NCBI GenBank assembly: GCA_039933015.1
Contig: JBDTOX010000012.1
Span: 1-55,427 of the forward strand
Source of the DNA: JBDTOX01 sp039933015
GTDB taxonomy: Bacteria > Pseudomonadota > Gammaproteobacteria > Burkholderiales > Methylophilaceae
Length of the DNA stretch: 55,427 bases
Direction of reading: 5' to 3'
Part shown: in pieces, positions 16,145 to 28,853 of the stretch
Numbering within the stretch: the first letter of the stretch is position 1
Layout of the letters: each line of letters opens with the position of its first letter
Translations under genes and position numbers: made by a program
The notes under the pieces: generated by a model
The model's input: the letters and a program-made list of their open reading frames with translations, nothing else
Databases searched by the model: none
Told to the model about the DNA's origin: nothing

Positions 16145-17402
16145 AAAATCCCAGCGCCTGATTCCCGGTGGTGTTAATTCACCTGTGCGCGCTTTCCGTT
16201 CAGTAGGCGGCACGCCCGTATTTTTCAAGCGCGGTCTGGGCTCTCAGCTTTGGGATGAAGACGACAAGCAATACATTGATTACGTCGGTTCCTGGGGACC
16301 GATGATTCTCGGCCACGCGCATCCAGAGGTAATCGAGGCCGTGCAGAAAACCGCGATTAACAGCCTGTCATTTGGCGCGCCAACCGCACTTGAGCTGGAA
16401 ATGGCGGAGTTGCTGACGCAACTCGTGCCCAGCATGCAGCAAGTACGTCTGGTGAGCTCCGGCACTGAGGCCACCATGAGCGCCATCCGCCTCGCGCGCG
16501 GCTTTACTGGCCGGTCAAAAATTCTCAAGTTTGAAGGTTGCTACCACGGCCATGCCGATGCCTTGCTGGTCAAGGCTGGGTCCGGTGCACTGACATTTGG
16601 CCAGCCCAGTTCCGCCGGCGTGCCCCCCGAGGTGGCGGCGCACACCCTGACCTTGCCATACAACGATAGCGCCGCAGTAGAAGCGCTGTTCAAAGACATG
16701 GGTGACCAAATCGCCTGCATCATTGTTGAGCCGGTGGCTGGCAACATGAACCTGATTGTGCCCAATAAGGGATTTCTCGAAACCTTGCGTGCGCAGTGCA
16801 CAAAGTTTGGCGCCGTGCTGATTTTTGATGAAGTCATGACCGGCTTCCGCGTGGCTCTGGGTGGCGCACAAGCACTCTATGGCATTACGCCGGACCTCAC
16901 CACCTTGGGCAAAGTGATAGGCGGTGGCCTGCCGGTGGGCGCATTTGGCGGGCGCCAGGACATCATGGCCTGCCTTGCACCGCTAGGCCCGGTTTATCAG
17001 GCTGGCACGCTGTCCGGCAATCCCGTGGCGGTGGCGGCGGGCTTGACGACGCTTAAGCTGATTCAGGCACCGGGCTTCCATGATGCACTCGCTGCAAAAA
17101 CCAGAACGATGACTGAAGGGTTAGTAGCTGCAGCGCAAGCATCCGGCATCAAATTCAGCGCACAGCATGTGGGCGGCATGTTTGGCCTGTATTTCAGCGC
17201 AAGCTCCCCCACCAGTTACGCTGAGGTCATGCGCAGTGACAAAGAGGCTTTCAACCACTTCTTTCACGCCATGCTGGAAGCAGGCATCTATCTGGCCCCA
17301 TCGGCTTTTGAAGCTGGCTTTGTTTCGGCGGCGCACAGTGATGAAGACATTCAAAAAACCATCAGCGCTGCTAAAAAAGTGTTCGCCCTGCATAATAAAT
17401 AA
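16116..17402 (+). CDS. hemL: Glutamate-1-semialdehyde 2,1-aminomutase HemL
   Basis: 428 residues, fold-type I PLP enzyme. It converts glutamate-1-semialdehyde to 5-aminolevulinate, the C5-pathway entry to heme. Lys266 in TLGKVIGGGLPVG is the PLP lysine; SSGTEATMSAIRLAR and FEGCYHGHAD bind the cofactor, and FDEVMTGFR holds the PLP-pyridine aspartate. The N-terminal PGGVNSPVRAF is diagnostic. It starts inside thiE (29-nt overlap), so it is probably expressed from the thiD promoter, linking heme and thiamine genes. No strong terminator follows in the 206-bp gap to gltB. Confidence 0.98.
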   Translation: MTSRNQQLFEKSQRLIPGGVNSPVRAFRSVGGTPVFFKRGLGSQLWDEDDKQYIDYVGSWGPMILGHAHPEVIEAVQKTAINSLSFGAPTALELEMAELLTQLVPSMQQVRLVSSGTEATMSAIRLARGFTGRSKILKFEGCYHGHADALLVKAGSGALTFGQPSSAGVPPEVAAHTLTLPYNDSAAVEALFKDMGDQIACIIVEPVAGNMNLIVPNKGFLETLRAQCTKFGAVLIFDEVMTGFRVALGGAQALYGITPDLTTLGKVIGGGLPVGAFGGRQDIMACLAPLGPVYQAGTLSGNPVAVAAGLTTLKLIQAPGFHDALAAKTRTMTEGLVAAAQASGIKFSAQHVGGMFGLYFSASSPTSYAEVMRSDKEAFNHFFHAMLEAGIYLAPSAFEAGFVSAAHSDEDIQKTISAAKKVFALHNK

Positions 17403-17608
17403 AGATTGATAAAACCCCGGCTCACATTTTCGGGTCTATACACTGGTATGAATTTGCTCTATGTGATTGAACTCACGATCCTTTAACGGTAACATTGAAG
17501 GTTCCGCTTTATATTTCATGGCCTGATGTGGATTTGGCCGCAAAGCGCGCGAACACCCTCGGTTGGCGCGATTAATAAAGGTCGAGGGATTGATAGGATA
17601 CATTGGTA

Positions 17609-22260
<4,652 letters not shown>

Positions 22261-22261
<1 letters not shown>

Positions 22262-23688
22262 TGGGCAAAATTACCGGATTCATCGAATACCAACGTCTGG
22301 CTGAAGCCCATCTACCCGTTGCCAATCGGGTCAAAAACTATAAAGAATTCGTCCTGCACTTAACCGACGATCAAGCCAAAATTCAAGGTGCGCGTTGCAT
22401 GGACTGCGGCATCCCGTTCTGTATGACGGGCTGCCCGGTGAACAATATCATTCCTGACTGGAATGATCTGGTCTACAAGCAGGACTGGAAGCAAGCGATA
22501 GAAGTACTGCATTCCACCAACAACTTCCCTGAGTTCACTGGGCGCATCTGTCCGGCGCCGTGCGAAGCGGCTTGCGTACTGAATATCAATGCCGACCCAG
22601 TCGGCATTAAATCGATAGAACACGCAATTATCGATAAAGCCTGGGAAAACGGCTGGGTGGTTGCACAACCGCCTGCGCAAAAAACCGGCAAGAAAATTGC
22701 CGTGGTAGGCTCCGGCCCAGCCGGATTGGCTGCAGCACAGCAACTGGCACGCGTCGGCCATGATGTGGTTGTGCTGGAAAGGCAGGACCGTATTGGCGGC
22801 TTGCTGCGTTACGGTATTCCTGACTTCAAGCTGGAAAAAAGCCACATTGATTTGCGCATGGCGCAAATGCAAGCTGAAGGCGTGGAATTCCGTGTCAATC
22901 AGAATGTTGGCGAAAATGTTAACGCGGATGACCTGCTCGCAGAATATGACGCCGTTATCCTTGCCGGCGGTGCCGAACAGCCGCGCGATTTGCCCGTACC
23001 GGGTCGCGAACTCGATGGCGTAGAGTACGCCATGGATTTCCTCACCGCCCAAAACAAGGTAGTGGCGGGCGATAGCGTACCCGACCAGGTCAAGGCCACC
23101 GGCAAACATGTCATAGTGATTGGCGGCGGTGATACAGGTTCTGACTGTGTAGGCACTTCCAACCGTCATGGCGCGATTTCCATCACGCAATTTGAATTGA
23201 TGCCGCAGCCGCCAGAACAAGAAAACAAGGAATTGACTTGGCCCAACTGGCCGTTGAAGCTGCGTACCTCCAGCTCGCATGAAGAAGGCGTTGAGCGTGA
23301 CTGGTCCATCACCACCAAAGAACTGATCGGTGAGAACGGCAAAGTCAAAGCACTGAAAGGTGCGCGTGTGGAATGGAAAGACGGCAAGATGCAGGAAATT
23401 CCAGGCTCAGAATTCACCATTCCCGCTGATCTGATCCTGCTGGCCATGGGCTTTGTCAGCCCCATGCAAAAAGTGCTGGATGCTTTTGGCGTGGAAAAAG
23501 ACGCGCGCGGCAATGCCAAAGCCAGCACTGATGGCGCAGGCTGCTACGCAACATCCAAGCCCAAGGTATTTGCTGCTGGCGATATGCGCCGCGGCCAGTC
23601 TCTGGTGGTGTGGGCGATTCGCGAAGGCCGCCAGGCTGCATGCGAAGTAGACACATTCCTCATGGGCAGTTCGGATTTACCCCGTTAA
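22261..23688 (+). CDS. gltD: Glutamate synthase (NADPH) small subunit
   Basis: 475 residues. This subunit takes electrons from NADPH through FAD and two [4Fe-4S] clusters to GltB. N-terminal cysteine clusters are seen in ARCMDCGIPFCMTGCPVNN and CPAPCEAACVL. The FAD motif is VGSGPAGLAAAQ and the NADPH motif VIGGGDTGSDCVG; FAAGDMRRGQSLVVWAI is the conserved C-terminal FAD contact. The start ATG overlaps the gltB stop (TGATG), a sign of tight coupling and equal synthesis of the two subunits. Confidence 0.98.
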
Positions 23689-23742
23689 ACCTTAAGCCGC
23701 AGGGAACACAGCTGGCACCGAGAAATGTACTTCTCCCAGCCA

Positions 23743-23767
23743 CTCTGTGTTCTCTGTGATCTCTGTG
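23743..23767 (+). repeat. Triple CTCTGTG repeat upstream of hemE
   Basis: CTCTGTG occurs at 23743, 23752 and 23761, an exact 9-bp period. The upstream part (CCGCAG..AACACAG, 23697-23710) is an imperfect reverse complement, so the 23690-23775 gap may fold back on itself. Related CTCTGTG-type intergenic repeats occur in many proteobacteria. It reaches within 9 bp of the hemE start codon. Confidence 0.7.
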
Positions 23768-23775
23768 GCTAAAAA

Positions 23776-24849
23776 ATGACCCAACTTAAAAACGATACCT
23801 TCCTTCGCGCTTTATTACGCCAACCCACCGACTACACTCCCGTTTGGATGATGCGCCAAGCCGGGCGCTATCTGCCGGAGTATCGTGCAAGCCGCAAAAC
23901 CGCGGGTAGTTTTCTGCAGCTATGCAAAAACCCGGATTTCGCTACCGAGGTCACGCTGCAACCGCTGGATCGTTACCCGCTACTGGATGCTGCCATCCTG
24001 TTCTCCGACATCCTCACCGTGCCCGACGCCATGGGCCTGGGCCTGTATTTTGTGGAAGGCGAAGGCCCCAAGTTTGAGCGCACGCTGCGTGAAGAAGCCG
24101 ATATTCTCAAACTCGCCGTACCCGATATCGGTAGCGACCTTGCATATGTGACCGATGCCGTCAGCCAGATCCGCAAAGCCCTCGACGGCCGTGTACCGCT
24201 TATCGGTTTCTCCGGCAGCCCATGGACGCTCGCCACCTACATGGTAGAAGGCAAGGGCGGCACCGATTTCCTCAATATCAAAAAAATGGCCTACGCCCGG
24301 CCTGACCTGCTGCACCATATCCTGGACATCACCGCCCAAGCCGTTATCGCCTACCTCAACGCCCAGATCGAAGCCGGCGCCCAAGCCGTGATGATTTTCG
24401 ATTCCTGGGGCGGCGCCTTGTCACATAACGCTTACAAAGAGTTTTCCCTGCCATACATGGAAAAGATAGTGTCTGGCCTCAAGCGCGAAGCAGATGGCCT
24501 TATCGTGCCGCGTATCGTCTTCACCAAAGGCGGCGGTTTATGGCTAGAAGCGCAAGCCGAGATAGGTGCTGATGCCTTAGGCCTGGATTGGGCTATAGAT
24601 ATAGGTGAGGCGAGAAAACGCGTAGGCAGCAAAGTTTCGCTGCAAGGCAACCTCGACCCGGCGATTCTGCTCTCCACGCCAGAAGCCATCGAGAAAGAAG
24701 TTGCCAGCATCCTCGCCAGCTACGGCCACGGAGATGGCCATGTGTTCAACCTGGGACATGGCATCACGCAATGGACGCCACCGGAAAATGCCGCGGCCAT
24801 GATCTCTGCAGTACGGCAACTTAGCACTCAGTACCATTCTACGAAGTAA
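23776..24849 (+). CDS. hemE: Uroporphyrinogen decarboxylase HemE
   Basis: 357 residues, a full-length TIM-barrel enzyme that removes four carboxyl groups from uroporphyrinogen III to give coproporphyrinogen III. Diagnostic segments are PVWMMRQAGRYLPEYR, ILFSDILTVPDAMGL (with the catalytic Asp), GFSGSPWTLATYMVEG, FDSWGGALS and LGHGITQWTPPENA. The ATG at 23776 follows the CTCTGTG repeat with no recognisable ribosome binding site, so initiation may be weak or depend on an upstream signal. It follows gltD by 87 bp in the same direction. Confidence 0.98.
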   Translation: MTQLKNDTFLRALLRQPTDYTPVWMMRQAGRYLPEYRASRKTAGSFLQLCKNPDFATEVTLQPLDRYPLLDAAILFSDILTVPDAMGLGLYFVEGEGPKFERTLREEADILKLAVPDIGSDLAYVTDAVSQIRKALDGRVPLIGFSGSPWTLATYMVEGKGGTDFLNIKKMAYARPDLLHHILDITAQAVIAYLNAQIEAGAQAVMIFDSWGGALSHNAYKEFSLPYMEKIVSGLKREADGLIVPRIVFTKGGGLWLEAQAEIGADALGLDWAIDIGEARKRVGSKVSLQGNLDPAILLSTPEAIEKEVASILASYGHGDGHVFNLGHGITQWTPPENAAAMISAVRQLSTQYHSTK

Positions 24850-24891
24850 GAAACATTGAATGCGGCATTTCAGTGGAGACTAAGCTTTAGG

Positions 24892-25584
24892 TTATGTCGG
24901 AGCTAAAATGCGGTGGCGATGCTTATGAAGAAGATGAACAAGATAGGTTGAGCCGTCATCTTTTGTTTGCTGTAGTGCATTAATCATTGCCCAAGTATCT
25001 GAAAGGGCATTGTGAATAGCTGGTCTATTGATACCAAAGTGCTTGCAAATGACATCAAGAGATCGTCCACCGATTTCCTTTGGCCAGTCAATATCCCAGC
25101 AAGAGCAACCCCAATTTTGTTGAGTATTACCCATGAAACTGAGCTTGCGCTTGTCAAACGCTGCGTTATGCGCCACGATTAGTTCCGCCACACCAAACAT
25201 GGTGACCAGTTCTTTTAAGTCGAATTCTTTGTTTTTTAGCTGAGAATCTGATATTCCATGTACTCGATATGCGCCTTCACTTATCTTGCATGAAGGCTCA
25301 CTCAAACCATAATATGACGCGATTTCTTTCAATACAACACCGTTAGTGAGATCGATTTCTGCCAAAACTGCTCCGATACTAATTGGCTGGTCATCTTGGC
25401 TTAATCCAGTCGTCTCGGTATCAAGGAACATGACGTTTGCTATCTTTAGCGAGGGTGCAGCCCGAATATTGACTCCTCGCTCCCTCAGCTCAGATACTTC
25501 TACCTTAAGTGAGGCTCCAATTTCAGTTACTCCTGCGGCCTTTAGAAAAAATTTTAAAGCGAACGCTAACGTCTTCAATTTCAA
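24892..25584 (-). CDS. DEDDh-family 3'-5' exonuclease (DnaQ-like)
   Basis: About 230 residues. The exonuclease core has all four metal ligands and the general base: Asp55 and Glu57 in FLDTETTG (Exo I), Asp144 in AHNAAFDKRK (Exo II), and His191 and Asp196 in HNALSDT (Exo III, DEDDh subtype). The ~50 residues before Exo I are not recognisable. The frame opens at TTG 25584 with no clear ribosome binding site, so the true start may be further in. Base composition is more AT-rich than in hemE or priA, and together with higBA it forms a small accessory patch. It could serve in repair, RNA trimming or defence; nothing here decides. Confidence 0.8.
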   Translation of the reverse strand: MKLKTLAFALKFFLKAAGVTEIGASLKVEVSELRERGVNIRAAPSLKIANVMFLDTETTGLSQDDQPISIGAVLAEIDLTNGVVLKEIASYYGLSEPSCKISEGAYRVHGISDSQLKNKEFDLKELVTMFGVAELIVAHNAAFDKRKLSFMGNTQQNWGCSCWDIDWPKEIGGRSLDVICKHFGINRPAIHNALSDTWAMINALQQTKDDGSTYLVHLLHKHRHRILAPT

Positions 25585-25823
25585 AGAATACTGGAAGAAC
25601 GGTCTTCAGTTTTTATATTTTATTCTTTTCGTCAGACTCTTGATTATAAGCGCCTATTTTATCGTCTAGCTCGGCTATTTTTTGTTTTATGGCATCGATT
25701 TTGAGGTATACCTATTGTGGGAGTGAGCTTTCATTTGTCATATCAGCGAGCCCAGTATCTTGTTATTGTTTATATCTTTATGGCCAACCATCTGGGGGGT
25801 GTAATCAGGGGCAGACCACGATT

Positions 25824-26180
25824 TCAAGCCACCTTCGAATACTGCTGAATCTCAGGAATCACATCTTTTAAACTTTCCCGCGCCAGCTCAATATCATAAT
25901 GCGTTTGTAGATTCAGCCAGGACTGGGCATCCGTACCGAAGTACGCTGCGAGTCGTAAAGCAGTATCTGCCGTAATGGCGCGTTTACCCAAAACGATTTC
26001 ATTGATACGCCTCGGTGCAACACTAATCGCTTGCGCAAGCCGATACTGGCTGATGCCCATCGGGTTCAGAAAATCTTCCAGCAATACATCGCCTGGTGTG
26101 GGGATAGGTAATTTTCCACCAGTGACCACATCGGCGTAGTCAGTGCTTCGCAGTTGGTCTCTCATAATTTCAGTGTTCAT
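25824..26180 (-). CDS. higA: HigA-family antitoxin (XRE-type addiction module)
   Basis: 118 residues. The HTH_XRE domain covers ~35-85, with the helix-turn-helix in GISQYRLAQAISVAPRRINEIVLGKR. The lead-in PTPGDVLLEDFLNPMG and the motif YFGTDAQSWLNLQ are typical of HigA/VapI antitoxins. It neutralises HigB and should repress the operon through its HTH. It starts 9 bp after the higB stop, giving the toxin-first order characteristic of higBA. A second ATG at 26165 (MRDQL) is also possible. Confidence 0.93.
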   Translation of the reverse strand: MNTEIMRDQLRSTDYADVVTGGKLPIPTPGDVLLEDFLNPMGISQYRLAQAISVAPRRINEIVLGKRAITADTALRLAAYFGTDAQSWLNLQTHYDIELARESLKDVIPEIQQYSKVA

Positions 26181-26189
26181 GATGTTTCC

Positions 26190-26471
26190 TCAGTGATAGT
26201 CCACAAGTTCCACTTCATATGCATGCCCGTCTTCAAACCTGAAGCAGATCCTGAACTGCTGATTTACGCGGATACTCCAAAAGCCTGCGCGATCTCCCCC
26301 GAGTTTTTCGAGGCGATTACCAGATGGCACACGCATAAAATCAATCGTGCTTGCTGCTTCTAACTGAATCAGCTTGCGTAACGCAATCACCTGAACTTCA
26401 CGGTTGAAGTTCTTGACCTCAAGGCCTTGAAAAATCGCCGCCGTATGTTTGCATTTGAAGCTTTTTATCAT
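26190..26471 (-). CDS. higB: HigB-family toxin (RelE-like mRNA interferase)
   Basis: 93 residues, RelE/HigB fold. Members cut mRNA at the ribosomal A site. The stretch RLEKLGGDRAGFWSIRVNQQFRICFRF is the conserved core; the basic and aromatic residues that act in catalysis lie in and after it (R in WSIRVNQQ, EVELVDYH tail). The start ATG at 26471 lies only about 6 nt beyond the -10 box of a likely promoter, so the mRNA may be leaderless. It is the first gene of higBA, preceded by repeated operator-like sequences. Confidence 0.92.
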   Translation of the reverse strand: MIKSFKCKHTAAIFQGLEVKNFNREVQVIALRKLIQLEAASTIDFMRVPSGNRLEKLGGDRAGFWSIRVNQQFRICFRFEDGHAYEVELVDYH

Positions 26472-26477
26472 TATGCA

Positions 26478-26516
26478 ATGTTAACGCAACTCGTTATTAA
26501 CGTCAAACGTTATTAA
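26478..26516 (-). promoter_or_regulatory. higBA promoter with repeated operator-like motif
   Basis: On the minus strand TTGACG (26501-26506) is followed after 17 bp by TAACAT (26478-26483). CGTTATTAA occurs twice at 26492-26500 and 26508-26516 (16-bp period), flanking the -35 box; GTTAACG (26480-26486) gives an imperfect inverted partner. This is the expected position for HigA binding. The operator assignment is inference. Confidence 0.6.
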
Positions 26517-26528
26517 AGTTGCTTGCTG

Positions 26529-28736
26529 CTAAAACTCCAACGGGTCCACATCCACCGCCCAGCGGATTTTCGAATTCAAGGGGTGTTCCCGCAAGCTCGT
26601 CACCAGGGTTTTAAGCAAGCGCTGCAACGGCTGGCGACTATTGGCCTGCATTAGCAACTGGCCGCGTTCCATGCCTTTGAGCCTTTCCATCTGCGGACGT
26701 ACGGGGTCATACACCGTGACTGTGTCACTCAGGCTGTGCGCGGTATCTGCGGCAAACTTGAGAAAGCGTTGCACCAGCATGTAATCATTGGCCTCGGCCT
26801 TTAGCAAAGCCATGTAGTTGTAAGGCGGGAACTGCACAATTTCACGCTCACTGAGCAAAGCCTGGGCGTAGGCCGTGAAATCCTGCTCACGCAGGGCATT
26901 GAACAGGGCATGATCGGGGAAAGCGGTTTGGATCAGCACTTCACCGGCCTTGTCTGCACGTCCGGCGCGGCCCGACACCTGCATGAGCTGGGCGAACAGG
27001 CGCTCGGCAGCGCGAAAATCCGGGCTGAACAGGGCGCTATCGGTAGCGATCACACCCACCAGCGTAAGGTTGGGGAAATCGTGGCCCTTCGCCAGCATCT
27101 GCGTACCGACCAGGATATCAACTTCATCCGCGTGCACGGCAGCCAGCATGTCAGTAAGTGCGTGCTTACGCCGTGTGCTGTCCCTGTCCACGCGCAGGAT
27201 GCGGGCCTCTGGCAGCAGAGCCGCCAAGGTAGCTTCCAGCCGTTGCGTACCATGCCCGGCAGGATGCAAATCCGGATTGCCGCAACTCGGGCACTGGCGC
27301 GTGATCTTTTCTTCGTGGCCGCAATGGTGGCAGCGCAGGCGGCCCTGGCGCAGATGCACGACCAGGCGCGCGCTACAGCGTGAACAAGGGGCTATCCAGT
27401 TGCACGACGAGCACAGCAGCACCGGCGCATAGCCGCGTCGGTTGATGAACAGCAGGCTTTGCTCGCCGCGCTGCAAGCGCTCGCGCATGGCTGCCATTAA
27501 TAGCGGCGACAGGCCTTCCTGGGTGCCGCCCCGCGAGACATCGATGCAGCGGATATTGGGTAGTGCAGCCTGCGCCACTGCGCGGTCGGTAAGCGTCAGC
27601 AGGCCGTATTTTTTAGTAAGCGCGTTATGCCAGGTTTCCAGCGCGGGCGTAGCCGAACCCAGCAGAATAGGCACATCACGGCGCTGCGCGCGCACCATTG
27701 CCACATCGCGCGCGTGATAGCGCATGCCATCCTGCTGTTTGTAGGAGCCATCGTGCTCCTCATCGATAATCACCATGCGTAATTGGGGCATGGGCGTAAA
27801 CACCGCCAGGCGCGTGCCGATGACGATGCGCGCTTGGCCGGACTGTGCCAGGCGCCAGTTTTGCAAGCGCCCACTCTCGCCCAGATTACTGTGTAGAGAC
27901 ACCAGCGGAAAATCCGGCAGGCGACTGCGGAAGCGCGACTCGAGCTGCGGCGTCAGGTTGATCTCCGGCACCAGCACCAGTGCCTGCCCATCATTGCCTG
28001 CCAGCACTGACTGCAAAAGACGAATATAAACTTCGGTCTTGCCGCTGCCGGTAATGCCATGCAACAGCCAGGGCTTGAAACCCTGGGGCTGGGTGAGCAT
28101 GGCTTGCAGGGCTTGGGTTTGGGCCGCATTCAATATAGGCTCAACACCTGCTGCCTGGGCTGATGGCGCCATGCCAGCCAGGATTTCTCTGGCCTCGACC
28201 CAGCCAGCTTGTACCAGTAGCTGCATGGCTTTGCGCCAGCCGCTGGAGATATCGACCAGGGCAGATTCACCCAGTTCTGCGTTTTCCAGCAACGTCGCAA
28301 ACAGGCGGCGCTGCACTGCGGCTCGGGCGGGCAGGGCTTCCAGCCCGGCCGCCACACCAGCCTGCGTCAGGCTATAAACATGCTGCTTACGCGCAATAGC
28401 AGGCTCCGTCTGCCGTAAACGAGAGGGCAAAGCAGAAAGTAAGGCCTGCCCATACGGGTACTGATAGTAGTCGGCACAAAATCGCAGCAACGCAAAGGTT
28501 TCAGCGTCCAGGGGCGGCTCGCTATTGAATGCCTGCATGATGGCCTTGAGCTTATCCGCCGGCACATCGCTATGGCCCACGATTTGCACCACCATGCCCA
28601 CCTGTTTGCGGCGGCCAAACGGCACCACCACACGTTGACCAACCACTACATCCAATCCGCCGTCGAGGTAATCAAACAGCGCATCGAGCGGGACATCGAG
28701 CGCGACTTTAAGGATGCGTTGATGATGGGTAGACAT
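26529..28736 (-). CDS. priA: Primosomal replication helicase PriA
   Basis: About 735 residues. PriA recognises stalled or repaired forks and reloads DnaB. The N-terminal 3' DNA-binding domain opens with LKVALDVPLDALFDYL. The helicase core has Walker A GITGSGKTEVY and DEEH, later VGTQMLAKGHDFP and QVSGRAGR. Eight zinc-binding cysteines lie between (LLCSSC, PCSRC, RCHHC, QCPSC). The C-terminal domain is typical. In-frame starts occur at 28754 (TTG), 28751 and 28736 (ATG); I chose MSTHHQRILK because the family usually has few residues before the first strand. It diverges from argS. Confidence 0.96.
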   Translation of the reverse strand: MSTHHQRILKVALDVPLDALFDYLDGGLDVVVGQRVVVPFGRRKQVGMVVQIVGHSDVPADKLKAIMQAFNSEPPLDAETFALLRFCADYYQYPYGQALLSALPSRLRQTEPAIARKQHVYSLTQAGVAAGLEALPARAAVQRRLFATLLENAELGESALVDISSGWRKAMQLLVQAGWVEAREILAGMAPSAQAAGVEPILNAAQTQALQAMLTQPQGFKPWLLHGITGSGKTEVYIRLLQSVLAGNDGQALVLVPEINLTPQLESRFRSRLPDFPLVSLHSNLGESGRLQNWRLAQSGQARIVIGTRLAVFTPMPQLRMVIIDEEHDGSYKQQDGMRYHARDVAMVRAQRRDVPILLGSATPALETWHNALTKKYGLLTLTDRAVAQAALPNIRCIDVSRGGTQEGLSPLLMAAMRERLQRGEQSLLFINRRGYAPVLLCSSCNWIAPCSRCSARLVVHLRQGRLRCHHCGHEEKITRQCPSCGNPDLHPAGHGTQRLEATLAALLPEARILRVDRDSTRRKHALTDMLAAVHADEVDILVGTQMLAKGHDFPNLTLVGVIATDSALFSPDFRAAERLFAQLMQVSGRAGRADKAGEVLIQTAFPDHALFNALREQDFTAYAQALLSEREIVQFPPYNYMALLKAEANDYMLVQRFLKFAADTAHSLSDTVTVYDPVRPQMERLKGMERGQLLMQANSRQPLQRLLKTLVTSLREHPLNSKIRWAVDVDPLEF

Positions 28737-28853
28737 AAGAGGAGCTTGCATCAAAAATGGGGATTAATCTGTTATTGGTCAATCGATTATCTATGGTTAC
28801 GTCCAGTAGGTTAAAATAGCTTCTTTTATTCACGTGTTTATATCGACATCGCC

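Noticed and set aside
17415..17445. Short CCCG/CGGG stem after hemL
   Set aside because: Only 4-5 bp, with a long loop and no T-run; not convincing as a terminator.
25689..25871. 60-codon plus-strand frame between the exonuclease and higA
   Set aside because: It overlaps the 3' end of higA and has no ribosome binding site or recognisable protein character.
28829..28845. TTCACGTG upstream of argS resembling parS
   Set aside because: Only the central 8 bp match; both flanks differ from the consensus, unlike the site at 53630.
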